Assembly: GCF_024753285.1 (NCBI RefSeq)
Contig: NZ_JANUGW010000001.1
Location: 124,001-188,000 of the forward strand
Direction of reading: 5' to 3'
Length of the DNA: 64,000 nt
Source: Massilia pinisoli
GTDB taxonomy: Bacteria > Pseudomonadota > Gammaproteobacteria > Burkholderiales > Burkholderiaceae_D
Made by a program: the position numbers and the translations under genes. Positions 44,183-53,207 of the stretch are shown here, piece by piece; positions within the stretch are counted from its first letter, which is position 1; each line of letters starts with the position of its first letter. The notes under the pieces were generated by a model. That model had not been told where the DNA came from. It saw only the letters and a program-made list of their open reading frames with translations, and made no database searches.

Positions 44183-45274
44183 TTAGAATTTGTGCATGAG
44201 GCCCAGTGTGAGGCCGGTGCCGTGGTGGTCGTTCGCGCGTCCTGCCGTCAGGCCTGCAGCGTCGCCGCGCCATACGGTGTAGTCGGCTTCGGCGTACGCG
44301 GTAGTGCGCGGTGCCAGCGCCTTTTCGATGAATAGAAAACCGCGGTCGAAGCCGTCGTCGCGCAACGCGGTCGCTTCGCGCCGCACGCTGTACCAGGCCG
44401 CCGTCACGAGCACGTCGCGCCAGATGGGGTGGCTCGCGCCGGCCGACAGTACGCGCTGGTGCACCGACTTGCCCGGTCCCGTGTCGGCCACGTTGTGCGC
44501 CGCGTTGGCCTTGAATTGCCACGCGCCGAGGTGCGTCGCTGCGCCCAGCGACCAGGCATCGAGGGGCAGGCCTTCGCGGCTGCGGAACTGCATCGTCGCG
44601 CTGGACAGGGCGAAGTCCGGACGCACGTAGGCCAGCGCCACGCCGTGGCTGCTCGACGCGGACGAATCGCCCGCCACTTCGCCCGCCGAATACGCGGCGC
44701 GCGCCTGCCACGGGCCGACGGTCGCGGTGTATTTGATCGTGTTGTCGAGGCGGTAGAAATTGTCCGCATAGCCGCTCGGGCCGTACTGGCGGCCGAAAGA
44801 GTGGGTGCCGAACGCCGTGTTGCTCAGGCCCGCCACGTTGACGTTCGGGTTGAACGACGCGAAGCGCTTGCCCAGCGGGTCGACGGCGACGAGGGCGTCG
44901 GAGATCAGGTTGGCCTGGCGTCCGAAGGCGAGCGTGCCGTACGGCGATTCGAAGCCGGCGTACGCGAGGCGGTCGAACAGGCGGTCGCTCTTGGCTTGCG
45001 ACCCCGTGTCCGCATTGATGCCGCCTTCGAGGCGGAACATGGCGCGCCAGCCTCCGCCCAGCGATTCGGCGCCCTTGATGCCCCAGCGGCTGGTCTGGTC
45101 GATGCCGCTGCCTATCGAGGTGGTGCTCCCCGCCGGCGCGGCGGCATTGTTGGCGGCGAGGCCGTCGGTGGCGCGGACGCCCACGTCGACGATGCCGTAC
45201 AGGTTGATGCCGGACTGGGCCAGGCAGGTCCCGCTCGTCGCGAGCAGGATGGTGAGGGCGCAGGAATGGCGCAC
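44183..45274 (-). CDS. general porin (Gram-negative porin, Neisseria/Burkholderia type)
   Basis: A 363-residue outer-membrane porin of the betaproteobacterial trimeric type: signal peptide ending TCLAQ, then SGINLYGIVDVGVRA, SRWGIKGAESLGGGW, FGRQANLISD and the closing GLTLGLMHKF with terminal Phe. The start is the GTG at 45274, because AAGGAG lies five bases before it and the signal peptide begins there. First gene of the porin/SBP/MHS operon, divergent from a LysR gene. Confidence 0.9.
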   Translation of the reverse strand: MRHSCALTILLATSGTCLAQSGINLYGIVDVGVRATDGLAANNAAAPAGSTTSIGSGIDQTSRWGIKGAESLGGGWRAMFRLEGGINADTGSQAKSDRLFDRLAYAGFESPYGTLAFGRQANLISDALVAVDPLGKRFASFNPNVNVAGLSNTAFGTHSFGRQYGPSGYADNFYRLDNTIKYTATVGPWQARAAYSAGEVAGDSSASSSHGVALAYVRPDFALSSATMQFRSREGLPLDAWSLGAATHLGAWQFKANAAHNVADTGPGKSVHQRVLSAGASHPIWRDVLVTAAWYSVRREATALRDDGFDRGFLFIEKALAPRTTAYAEADYTVWRGDAAGLTAGRANDHHGTGLTLGLMHKF

Positions 45275-45347
45275 GGTGTCTCCTTGTTGGATGCCTTCTT
45301 GTCGAGGCAGTGGTTGAGTGGTCGAATCATGCGCCCGATGGCATAAT

Positions 45348-45367
45348 TTGATAATTGCAATTTTCAA
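45348..45367. promoter_or_regulatory. candidate LysR binding dyad
   Basis: TTGA-N12-TCAA, with an AT-rich centre (TAATTGCAATTT), lies between the divergent porin and LysR start codons, 16 bases before the LysR ATG. The form fits the T-N11-A dyads bound by LysR proteins. Confidence 0.35.
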
Positions 45368-45382
45368 GCGGATTAATGCATC

Positions 45383-46327
45383 ATGCGCATCAATTACGAT
45401 CTGCACGATTTGCAGGCGTTCGTCGCCGTGGCCGAACGCGCCAGCTTCCGGCAGGCGGCGGACGACCTGTTCCTCTCGCAATCGGCGCTGAGCCGGCGCA
45501 TCGACAAGCTGGAGGAGGGGCTTGGCGTCAAGCTGTTCGAGCGCACGACGCGGCGCGTGCAGTTGACGAACGTGGGGCAGACGTTCCTCGTCAACGTGCG
45601 CACGGCACTCGATGGCCTCGAGGACGCCGTGCTCGGTGTCGCCGACCTGGCCGCGCACCGGACGGGTACGGTCACGCTGGCCTGCGTGCCGTCCGCCGTC
45701 TGGCATTTCCTGCCTGCCGTCCTCAAAGACTTCAGCGAGCGCTTCCCGCGCATCCGCGTGCGCGTGCACGACGAGAGCGCGCAGGACGTATTGAACCTCG
45801 TGCTCGCGGGCGAGGCGGACTTCGGCATCAACTTCACGGGCGCGGCGGACCCGGAGATCGTGTTCGAGCCGATCTACGTGGAGAGCTATGTGCTGGCGAT
45901 GCGGCACGATCATCCGCTGGCGGACCGTGAGTCGCTGAGCTGGAAGGACACGGTGGGCGAGCGCTATATCTCCGTCGCGAAGTCGAGCGGCAACCGCAGC
46001 GTCATCGACGCGGCGCTGGCCGGCGTCGAAAAGCATCCCGTCATCCTGTGCGAGGTGAACCACGTGTCCGGCGTGCTGGCCCTCGTCGAAGCCGGGATGG
46101 GCGTCGCAGCGGTGCCGGGCCTGTCCGTGCTGCCGGGCCGGCCGGACACGATCGTGGGCGTGCCCCTCGTGAACCCGGCGATCCACCGCACCCTTGGCCT
46201 GATCAGCAAGCGCAATCACACGATGGCGCCGGCGGCGCGGACGCTGTTCGGCATGTTGCAGGACGCGCTCGTGAAAGTGCAGGAAGACCCGGCGGCCGGC
46301 GCTCCGGCGGCCGGCGCGTTGTTTTAA
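45383..46327 (+). CDS. LysR family transcriptional regulator
   Basis: A 314-residue LysR-type regulator: N-terminal winged helix (LHDLQAFVAVAERASFRQAAD, LSQSALSRRIDKLEEGLGVKLFER) and a C-terminal two-lobed effector domain (GTVTLACVPSAVWHFLPAVL, GEADFGINFTG). It is divergent from the porin/SBP/MHS operon, 108 bases apart, and probably activates it in response to the transported carboxylate. Confidence 0.9.
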   Translation: MRINYDLHDLQAFVAVAERASFRQAADDLFLSQSALSRRIDKLEEGLGVKLFERTTRRVQLTNVGQTFLVNVRTALDGLEDAVLGVADLAAHRTGTVTLACVPSAVWHFLPAVLKDFSERFPRIRVRVHDESAQDVLNLVLAGEADFGINFTGAADPEIVFEPIYVESYVLAMRHDHPLADRESLSWKDTVGERYISVAKSSGNRSVIDAALAGVEKHPVILCEVNHVSGVLALVEAGMGVAAVPGLSVLPGRPDTIVGVPLVNPAIHRTLGLISKRNHTMAPAARTLFGMLQDALVKVQEDPAAGAPAAGALF

Positions 46328-46380
46328 TGCAAATCCACTCGCCGCCGCAGGTCGGCTGTAGGACAATCCCAGGTTGATGT

Positions 46381-46438
46381 TTGACACCGATTTTGGCCCG
46401 GTGCTATAGTCGGGCAGCTGTCATGGGAACGTTTCCAT
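46381..46438 (+). promoter_or_regulatory. sigma-70 promoter and LacI operator of the sugar ABC operon
   Basis: TTGACA (46381-46386), an 18-base spacer and TATAGT (46405-46410) form a near-consensus promoter. Twelve bases later lies ATGGGAACGTTTCCAT (46423-46438), a LacI-type palindrome matching those at 51769 and 53248. Repression by the LacI protein at 50682 is expected. Confidence 0.75.
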
Positions 46439-46499
46439 GCTTCCCGCGACAGACCAGAACAAGGCGCCGGCCCCGCCAGGACGCCATAACGGAGACAGC

Positions 46500-47741
46500 A
46501 TGTACGGAACCCGCAGGTGGCTGCTGTGCGCGTGGTTGTGCGCGTCCGCCGCATCCGCCGCATCCGCCGCATCCCCCGGGCCGACGGCCGAGGTGATTCA
46601 CTGGTGGACGTCAGGCGGCGAATCGGCCGCCGTGAAGCAGGTGGCGCAGGCCTACCGCGACGCCGGGGGGACGTGGGTCGATACCGCCATCGCCGGCGGC
46701 GACCAGTCGCGCGCCGTCACCATCAACCGCATCATCGGCGGCAACCCGCCGACTGCGGCGCAGTTCAACACGTCGAAGCAGTTCCTGGACATCATCGAGG
46801 AAGACATGCTGGGCACCGTCGACGACGTGGCCCGGCGCGACCACTGGGACCAGGTGCTGCCGGCGCCCATCGTCGACGTCATCAAGGTGCGCGGCCACTG
46901 GTACGCCGTGCCGATGAACCTCCACATGCTGACGTGGATCTGGTATTCGAAGGCCGCGTTCGCGAAGGCCGGCATCGCGCGCGAGCCCGCGAGCATGGAC
47001 GAGCTGTTCGCGGACCTCGACAAGCTGAAGGCCGCCGGCCTGATCCCGCTCGCGCACGGCGGCCAGGCGTGGCAGGAGAACCTGCTGTTCTCGATGGTCC
47101 TGGCTAACCTCGGCGGGCGCGACCTGTACCTGAAAGTCATCCGCGACCGCGACCAGGCGGCCATCCGGTCGGACGCCTTCCGCAAGGTGCTCGTCGCGTT
47201 CAAGCGCCTGCAGGCTTATGTCGATCCCGCGTCGCCGGGCCGCAACTGGAACGATGCGACGGCGCTCGTCATTGCCGGCAGGGCCGGCATGCAGATCATG
47301 GGCGACTGGGCGAAGGGGGAATTCATCGCCGCGGGCCAGGCGCCAGGACGGCAGTTCGGCTGCCTGCCGGGACTCTCGGCGGACACGCCCTACCTGATCC
47401 AGGGCGACGTGTTCGTGTTCCCGAAAACGATTGAGGCGGGCACCTTGCGCGCGCAGAAGCTGCTCGTGGACGTCGTCGCCAAGCCCGCCGTGCAGCGCGC
47501 GTTCAACAAGTTGAAAGGCTCGATCCCCGTGCGCCTGGATGCGGACGACAGTGGGTTCGACGCGTGCGCGCGCCAGGGCATGGCGATCCTGCGCGACCCG
47601 CGGCGGCCCGTCGGCGTGCCCGAAATCTATCTGTCGCCCGACCAGAACGGCGCGCTGCAGGACGTCCTGACGGCGTTCTGGAACACCGACATGCCCGTCG
47701 AGCGGGCGCAGAACAGCATCGCCTCGGCGTTGCGCTACTGA
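46500..47741 (+). CDS. sugar ABC transporter substrate-binding protein (CUT1)
   Basis: A 413-residue family-1 solute-binding protein: signal peptide (MYGTRRWLLCAWLCASAAS), then VIHWWTSGGESAAVKQVAQAYRDAGGTWVDTA and the GRAGMQIMGDWAKGEF motif typical of CUT1 glucose/oligosaccharide binders. The ATG at 46500 has GGAGAC in front; an in-frame ATG at 46437 lies inside the operator and is unlikely. The end of the signal peptide is encoded by a tandem 9-base repeat (GCATCCGCC, giving repeated Ser-Ala-Ala), which could vary in copy number. The permease gene starts one base after the stop. Confidence 0.9.
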   Translation: MYGTRRWLLCAWLCASAASAASAASPGPTAEVIHWWTSGGESAAVKQVAQAYRDAGGTWVDTAIAGGDQSRAVTINRIIGGNPPTAAQFNTSKQFLDIIEEDMLGTVDDVARRDHWDQVLPAPIVDVIKVRGHWYAVPMNLHMLTWIWYSKAAFAKAGIAREPASMDELFADLDKLKAAGLIPLAHGGQAWQENLLFSMVLANLGGRDLYLKVIRDRDQAAIRSDAFRKVLVAFKRLQAYVDPASPGRNWNDATALVIAGRAGMQIMGDWAKGEFIAAGQAPGRQFGCLPGLSADTPYLIQGDVFVFPKTIEAGTLRAQKLLVDVVAKPAVQRAFNKLKGSIPVRLDADDSGFDACARQGMAILRDPRRPVGVPEIYLSPDQNGALQDVLTAFWNTDMPVERAQNSIASALRY

Positions 47742-47742
47742 C

Positions 47743-48618
47743 ATGGCGCGCCGCTCTCTCTCCCGTGCCACGCCATTCGCCGCGCTGCTGCCGATGGCCA
47801 TCGTCGCGGCGCTCGGCTACCTCGGCGCCGGCCTGTGGACCTTCTATATTTCGCTGACGGGCTCGCGCACGTTCCCGTCCGGGCACTTCATCGGCTTCGC
47901 GCAATACCACCGCCTGTTCGACAACGAGCGCTGGATGCTGTCGCTGCACAACCTGGCCGCGTACGGCGTGCTGTTCGTGCTGGCGAGCCTCGTCATCGGC
48001 TTCTTACTCGCCGTGTTCATCGACCAGAACGTGAAAGGCGAGGGCGTGTTCCGCACGATCTTCCTGTATCCGTACGCGATGTCGTTCGTTGCCACGGGCC
48101 TCGTGTGGCAATGGCTGCTGACGCCCGGCGACGGCGTCGATGGCGCGTTGCGTTCCCTCGGGTTCACGCACGTGCGCTTCGACTGGATCGTGTCGCAAGA
48201 TGATGCGATCTACACCGTCGTCGCCGCGACCGTGTGGCAGGCGTCCGGCCTCGTGATGGCGCTGATGCTCGCAGGCTTGCGCGGCATCGATCCGGAAATC
48301 TGGAAGGCCGCGCGGCTGGACGGCATCCCCGCCTGGCGCGTGTACGCCCAGATCGTGCTGCCGATGCTGTGGCCGACCATCGCCACCGTCCTGCTGCTGC
48401 TCGCGACCGCGGTGGCGAAACTGTATGACGCCGTCGTCGCCATGACGCAGGGCGGGCCGGGCATCGCCAGCGAAGTGCCTGCGAAGTTCATCATGGACCA
48501 TCTGTTCCTGCGCTCGAACGTGGGCCTCGCCTCGGCCGGCGCGATCGTGCTGCTCGTGCCGGTGCTGGCGCTGCTCGCGCCGTATGCGTATGCCCGCAGC
48601 CGCAAGGAGGCCGCATGA
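47743..48618 (+). CDS. sugar ABC transporter permease (MalF/UgpA type)
   Basis: A 291-residue inner-membrane permease with six hydrophobic helices and the EAA-loop region EIWKAARLDGIPAWRVYAQIVLPMLWPTI (split at about residues 184-212) that docks on the ATPase. It overlaps the second permease by four bases (ATGA). Part of the importer with the genes at 46500, 48615 and 49557. Confidence 0.9.
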   Translation: MARRSLSRATPFAALLPMAIVAALGYLGAGLWTFYISLTGSRTFPSGHFIGFAQYHRLFDNERWMLSLHNLAAYGVLFVLASLVIGFLLAVFIDQNVKGEGVFRTIFLYPYAMSFVATGLVWQWLLTPGDGVDGALRSLGFTHVRFDWIVSQDDAIYTVVAATVWQASGLVMALMLAGLRGIDPEIWKAARLDGIPAWRVYAQIVLPMLWPTIATVLLLLATAVAKLYDAVVAMTQGGPGIASEVPAKFIMDHLFLRSNVGLASAGAIVLLVPVLALLAPYAYARSRKEAA

Positions 48619-49553
48619 ACCCCGAGACGACCGCACCGCCGCTGGCCGCGCCGGCACCGTCCGCGCACACGGCGCCCGCGCCTGCGGTGCGCCGCGCGCG
48701 CCGGCGCCTCACGCCCGCGCGCATCGGCCTGTACGTCTTCCTGCTCGGCGCCGCGCTGTTCTTCCTGCTCCCGCTCTACGTGATGGTCGTGACGTCGCTG
48801 AAGACGATGGACGAGATCCGCCAGGGCGGCATCTTCGCGCTGCCGCACGCTGCGACGCTCGAGCCGTGGCGCCTCGCGTGGAGCGGCGTGTGCACGGGCG
48901 CCGCGTGCGACGGCGTGCGCACGGGATTCTGGAATTCCGTCGCCATCACCGTGCCGTCGACGATTCTGCCGATCCTGCTGGGCGCCGTGAACGGCTACGC
49001 GCTGTCGTTCTGGCGCCCCCGCGGCGCGAACGTGCTGTTCGCGATCCTGATGGCCGGCGCGTTCGTGCCGGTGCAAGTGATGATCTACCCGCTCGTGCGC
49101 GTACTGGCGCTGGCCGGCATCTTCGGCAGCCTCCCGGCAATCGTCCTCGTGCACCTCGTCTTCGGCATGCCTGTGATGACGCTGCTCTTCCGGAATTACT
49201 ACTGCGGCGTGCCGCACGAGCTGTTCCACGCGGCGCGCATCGATGGCGGCGGCTTCTGGCGCATCTTCCTGCAGGTGATGCTGCCGATGTCGCTGCCCGT
49301 CGTCGTCGTTGCCGCCATCATGCAGGTGACCGGCGTGTGGAACGACTACATCCTCGGCCTCGTGTTCGCGGGACGCGACCACATGCCGATGATGGTCCAG
49401 CTGAACAATGTGATCAACACGACGACGGGCACCCGGCAGTACAACGTGAACATGGCGGCGACGATCCTCACGGGGCTCGTGCCGCTGGCGCTGTACTTCG
49501 TCTCGGGCCGCTGGTTCGTGCGCGGCATCGCCGCGGGTGCCGTGAAAGGATAA
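48615..49553 (+). CDS. sugar ABC transporter permease (MalG/UgpE type)
   Basis: A 312-residue permease, partner of the previous one. A Pro/Ala-rich N-terminal tail (about 1-35) precedes six helices; the EAA loop is HELFHAARIDGGGFWRIFLQVMLPMS (about 200-225). The ATPase gene starts three bases after its stop. Confidence 0.9.
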   Translation: MNPETTAPPLAAPAPSAHTAPAPAVRRARRRLTPARIGLYVFLLGAALFFLLPLYVMVVTSLKTMDEIRQGGIFALPHAATLEPWRLAWSGVCTGAACDGVRTGFWNSVAITVPSTILPILLGAVNGYALSFWRPRGANVLFAILMAGAFVPVQVMIYPLVRVLALAGIFGSLPAIVLVHLVFGMPVMTLLFRNYYCGVPHELFHAARIDGGGFWRIFLQVMLPMSLPVVVVAAIMQVTGVWNDYILGLVFAGRDHMPMMVQLNNVINTTTGTRQYNVNMAATILTGLVPLALYFVSGRWFVRGIAAGAVKG

Positions 49554-49556
49554 GGG

Positions 49557-50609
49557 ATGGCCAACGTCTCGCTGCGCAAACTGAACATCGTCCTGGGCGG
49601 CAAGCCCATCATCCGCGACCTCGACCTCGCCGTCGAACCGGGCGAATTCCTCGTGCTGCTGGGGCCTTCCGGTTGCGGCAAGTCGACCCTGCTGCACAGC
49701 ATCGCGGGCCTCGTCGACGCGGATTCCGGCGCCATCGAGATCGGCGGCCGCGACATGACGGATGCGGACCCCAGCGAGCGCGGAATCGGCATGGTGTTCC
49801 AGTCGTACGCGCTGTATCCGACGATGACGGTGGAAGACAATATGTCGTTCGGCCTGCGCATCGCGGGCACGCCGAAGGCCGAGATACGCCGCCGCGTCGA
49901 CCGCGCCGCCGCGATGCTGCAGCTGGATGTCCTGTTGCGCCGCAAGCCCGCGCAATTGTCCGGCGGGCAGCGCCAGCGCGTCGCGATCGGGCGCGCGCTC
50001 GTGCGCGAGGCGCAGGTCTTCCTGTTCGACGAACCGCTGTCGAACCTGGACGCCAAGCTGCGCGCCGAACTGCGGCGCGAACTGAAGGTGCTGCACCGGA
50101 CGTTGGGCTCGACGATGATCTATGTGACCCATGATCAGGTGGAAGCGATGACGCTCGCGAGCCGCATCGTCGTCATGGAAAAAGGGGAGGTCCGGCAAAT
50201 CGGGACGCCGCTCGACGTCTACGAGCGTCCCGCGAACCGCTTCGTCGCCGGTTTCCTCGGCGCGCCGGCGATGGCCTTCGTCGACGGCACGCTCGATGGC
50301 GCCGGACGTTTTACGGGCGACGGCATCGAGCTCGCGCCCGCCTGCGCGACGGCGGGCGCGGCACGGGCGGCCGTGCTGGGCGTCAGGCCCGAACACGTGA
50401 CGCTCTGCGCCGATGGCCCCATGGCGGGGGAGGTGACCCTGGTCGAACCGATGGGCAATCACCATGTCGTTTGGCTGCGCTGCGGCGGCGCAACGCTCGC
50501 GTCGCTTGTGCACGACGCGTGCCGCCATGCGCCGGGCGACCGCGTGGACTTCGCCATCGATGCGGCGCGGGTATCGCTGTTCGATGCGCAGACGGGAAAT
50601 CGACTGTGA
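49557..50609 (+). CDS. sugar ABC transporter ATP-binding protein (MalK/UgpC type)
   Basis: A 350-residue ATPase: Walker A GPSGCGKST (about 37-45), Q-loop MVFQSYALYP, signature LSGGQRQRVAIGRAL, Walker B VFLFDEPLSNLDAK, switch His in YVTHDQVEAM, then the C-terminal TOBE/OB regulatory domain of the MalK type (GVRPEHVTL). It probably energises the two permeases; such ATPases can also be shared among several sugar importers. 72 bases separate it from the LacI gene. Confidence 0.93.
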   Translation: MANVSLRKLNIVLGGKPIIRDLDLAVEPGEFLVLLGPSGCGKSTLLHSIAGLVDADSGAIEIGGRDMTDADPSERGIGMVFQSYALYPTMTVEDNMSFGLRIAGTPKAEIRRRVDRAAAMLQLDVLLRRKPAQLSGGQRQRVAIGRALVREAQVFLFDEPLSNLDAKLRAELRRELKVLHRTLGSTMIYVTHDQVEAMTLASRIVVMEKGEVRQIGTPLDVYERPANRFVAGFLGAPAMAFVDGTLDGAGRFTGDGIELAPACATAGAARAAVLGVRPEHVTLCADGPMAGEVTLVEPMGNHHVVWLRCGGATLASLVHDACRHAPGDRVDFAIDAARVSLFDAQTGNRL

Positions 50610-50681
50610 CGGCGCGGATGCAGTATCCTTCGGGTGCGCCGCGTCGGCGGCCCGTGAATCATCAGCATTGAGGAAGAGTTT

Positions 50682-51710
50682 GTGGCGACTATCAAGGACG
50701 TAGCGAAGCTGGCCGGCGTGGGCCTCGGCACCGCGTCGCGCGTGGTGAGCGGGAAGGGATCGGTGTCGCCGGCGACGCTGGCCCGCGTGAAGAAGGCGAT
50801 CGACGAACTGGGCTTCCGGCCGTCGCATGCGGCACGCGCGCTGCTGTCCGGCACAAGCCGCATGGTCGGCGTGTACATCCCCGTGCTGAGCGGGACGTTT
50901 TATACGCCCATCCTGCAGATCATCGACACGGAGCTGCGCACCGCCGGCGTCCACATGGTGCTCGCGTTCGGCGTGGGCCTCGGCGACGAGCGTCGCCAGG
51001 CCGTCGAGGGCATCGAATTCCTCGTGGAGCGCGGGTGCGACGGTCTCGTCGTGATGACGAGCGCGCTGCAGGAAGACGATGTCGCCGCGCTGGGCGCGAA
51101 GGCAGGGCAGCTCGTCGCGTTGAACCACAGCTTCGATTCGATGCCGGACCAGTGCTTCACCGTCGACCACACGCTGGGCGGCCGCCTCGCCGCGCGTGCG
51201 CTGCTGGACCACAAGCACCGCAAGATCGCCGTCGTCGAAGGCCCGCGCCAGCTCGAGGACAACCGCGCCCGTATCGCCGGCTTCATGAGCGAGCTGCGCG
51301 ACAACGGCATCGACCCGGACAAGGTGTGGCGCCTGGAGAGCGACTTTTCGCCGGCGGGCGGTTGGGCCGCCGCGAAGCAGCTGGTCGATTCCGGCTATCC
51401 GTGCACGGCGCTGTTCTGCGCGAACGACGAGATGGCCGTGGGCGCGCTGTCATACTTCCAGGAGGCCGGCATCCGCGTGCCGCACGACCTGTCCGTGCTG
51501 GGCTATGACGACACGCCGAGCGCCGAATTCTCCGCACCCCGCCTGACCTCCGTGCACATGCCATGGCGCGAGATGACGCAGAACGGCATCAACGCCTTGC
51601 TCAACCTGTGCTACGACTTGCGCCGACCCGTCACACGCGAATTCCCCGTCAGCCTTACGCAACGGGCGTCGCTGGCCGCAGCGCCCGGCGGGAGGCGCAA
51701 GGCCGCCTGA
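50682..51710 (+). CDS. LacI family repressor of the beta-glucoside cluster
   Basis: A 342-residue LacI-type regulator beginning at a GTG with GAGGAAGAG in front: headpiece ATIKDVAKLAGVGLGTASRVVSGKGSV, hinge FRPSHAARALLSG, then the effector domain. It lies in the middle of the sugar cluster, between the ABC transporter and GH1. Three palindromes of the TGGRAACGTTTCCA type (46423, 51769, 53248) front the ABC operon, the GH1 gene and the GH3 operon and are its likely operators. The inducer is probably glucose, cellobiose or a related beta-glucoside. An intrinsic terminator follows. Confidence 0.9.
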   Translation: MATIKDVAKLAGVGLGTASRVVSGKGSVSPATLARVKKAIDELGFRPSHAARALLSGTSRMVGVYIPVLSGTFYTPILQIIDTELRTAGVHMVLAFGVGLGDERRQAVEGIEFLVERGCDGLVVMTSALQEDDVAALGAKAGQLVALNHSFDSMPDQCFTVDHTLGGRLAARALLDHKHRKIAVVEGPRQLEDNRARIAGFMSELRDNGIDPDKVWRLESDFSPAGGWAAAKQLVDSGYPCTALFCANDEMAVGALSYFQEAGIRVPHDLSVLGYDDTPSAEFSAPRLTSVHMPWREMTQNGINALLNLCYDLRRPVTREFPVSLTQRASLAAAPGGRRKAA

Positions 51711-51729
51711 TACAGCACCGGCACCCCGG

Positions 51730-51757
51730 GGCGCGCGACTCCATGCGCGCCTTTTTT
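51730..51757 (+). terminator. rho-independent terminator after lacI-type gene
   Basis: GGCGCGC (51730-51736) pairs with GCGCGCC (51745-51751) around an 8-base loop and is followed by six T. It separates the LacI gene from the GH1 gene. Confidence 0.85.
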
Positions 51758-51768
51758 CGGTGCCGTCA

Positions 51769-51782
51769 TGGAAAGCTTTCCA
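51769..51782. promoter_or_regulatory. LacI operator TGGAAAGCTTTCCA upstream of GH1
   Basis: A perfect 14-bp palindrome, 26 bases before the GH1 ATG, close in sequence to the sites at 46423 and 53248 (centre GC in place of CG). Because the terminator lies just upstream, a promoter must be squeezed between 51740 and 51790; I could not identify it. Confidence 0.6.
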
Positions 51783-51808
51783 ATCACAACAACGATAAAC
51801 CGACTACG

Positions 51809-53182
51809 ATGACCAACAACGACCTCCCGCCGGGCGCGGACGAACCCCATGCACCCCGGCGCGCCGACTTCGGCGCCGATTTCCTGTGGGGCTGCGCCAC
51901 GTCCTCGTACCAGATCGAGGGCGCGGGTGCCGTCGACGGCCGCGTCGAATCGATCTGGGACCGCTTCGCCGCGACACCCGGATCGATCCGCGACGGCTCG
52001 TCCGGCCACGTCGCGTGCGACCACTACCACCGCTGGCCCGAGGACCTGGACATCGGCCGCGACCTGGGGCTGAACGCGTACCGCTTTTCGATCGCGTGGC
52101 CGCGGATCTTCGACGGCACGAGCGGCAGGCCAAACGAAAAGGGCCTCGATTTCTATTCGCGCCTCGTGGACGGCATGCTGGAGCGGGGCCTGCAGCCCTG
52201 GGCCACGCTGTATCACTGGGATTTGCCGCAATGGCTGCAGGACCGCGGCGGCTGGGCCGCGCGGAGCACCGTCGATGCGTTCCTCGAGTTCGCCGATGCG
52301 ATGACGCGCCGCCTGGGCGACCGTGTGTCGCACTGGATCACGCACAACGAGCCGTGGTGCACGGCGATCCTCGGCAATTACGAAGGCTGGCATGCGCCCG
52401 GCCTCAAGGATTTCGGCACGGCGCTGCAGGTGGCGCACCACGTGCTGCTGTCGCACGGTAAGGCTGTCCCGCTGATCCGCGCGATCGTGCCGGATGCGAA
52501 GGTCGGCATCGCCCTGAGCCTGCACCCGCTGCGGTCCGCGAGCGCCGACCCGCGCGACGTCGCGGCGATGGAGCGCCATGACGGTATGCGCTACCGCTGG
52601 TTCCTCGACCCGTTGTATGGCCGCGGCTACCCGGCCACTACGCTCGCACAGGTGGGGGAGGCAGCCCCCGTCGTGCTGCCCGGCGACATGGACGCCATCG
52701 CCGCGCCGACGGACTTCCTCGGCGTGAACTACTACTTTCCGGAGACGGTCGCCGATGCGCCGGGCCACGGCCCGCTCGGCACGCGCGTGCTGCCGGCGCA
52801 AGGCGAGACGACCTCGCTGGGCTGGCCAGTGGCGCCGCAGGGCCTCGCGGAACTGCTGGCACGCGTCGACCGCGACTACCGTCCCGGCCCGCTGTACGTG
52901 ACGGAGAACGGCGCCTGCTACGACGACGTCGTCGGCACGGACGGTGCCGTGCGCGACACGGCGCGGCGGCGCTACCTGATGCGCCATCTGGCCGCGCTGC
53001 GCCAGGCCGTCGCTGACGGCGTGCCCGTGAAAGGCTATTTCGCCTGGAGCCTGCTCGACAACTTCGAGTGGGCGGAAGGCTATCTGCGCCGTTTCGGCCT
53101 CGTGCACGTGGACTATGCGACGCAGCAGCGCCGGCTGAAGGACAGCGCGAAGTGGTATCGCGCCTTCCTGGGCCGGAACTGA
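51809..53182 (+). CDS. GH1 beta-glucosidase, cytoplasmic
   Basis: A 457-residue family 1 beta-glucosidase, the usual length. FGADFLWGCATSSYQIEGA opens the barrel; the acid/base Glu is in THNEPWC (Glu181) and the nucleophile Glu in VTENG (Glu366); the ending GYFAWSLLDNFEWAEGY is the family aglycone-site signature. No signal peptide, so it cleaves cellobiose or other imported beta-glucosides in the cytosol. ATG 51809 was chosen by homology and because the long in-frame extension upstream overlaps the LacI gene and terminator. Confidence 0.93.
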   Translation: MTNNDLPPGADEPHAPRRADFGADFLWGCATSSYQIEGAGAVDGRVESIWDRFAATPGSIRDGSSGHVACDHYHRWPEDLDIGRDLGLNAYRFSIAWPRIFDGTSGRPNEKGLDFYSRLVDGMLERGLQPWATLYHWDLPQWLQDRGGWAARSTVDAFLEFADAMTRRLGDRVSHWITHNEPWCTAILGNYEGWHAPGLKDFGTALQVAHHVLLSHGKAVPLIRAIVPDAKVGIALSLHPLRSASADPRDVAAMERHDGMRYRWFLDPLYGRGYPATTLAQVGEAAPVVLPGDMDAIAAPTDFLGVNYYFPETVADAPGHGPLGTRVLPAQGETTSLGWPVAPQGLAELLARVDRDYRPGPLYVTENGACYDDVVGTDGAVRDTARRRYLMRHLAALRQAVADGVPVKGYFAWSLLDNFEWAEGYLRRFGLVHVDYATQQRRLKDSAKWYRAFLGRN

Positions 53183-53207
53183 TCGGCGGGCCTTTCGCAA
53201 CGGGTGA

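Noticed and set aside
48210..51218. 1002-codon minus-strand frame spanning the sugar permeases, ATPase and LacI gene
   Set aside because: It crosses four well-supported plus-strand genes and their boundaries, and its product is Arg/His/Asp-rich without a fold.
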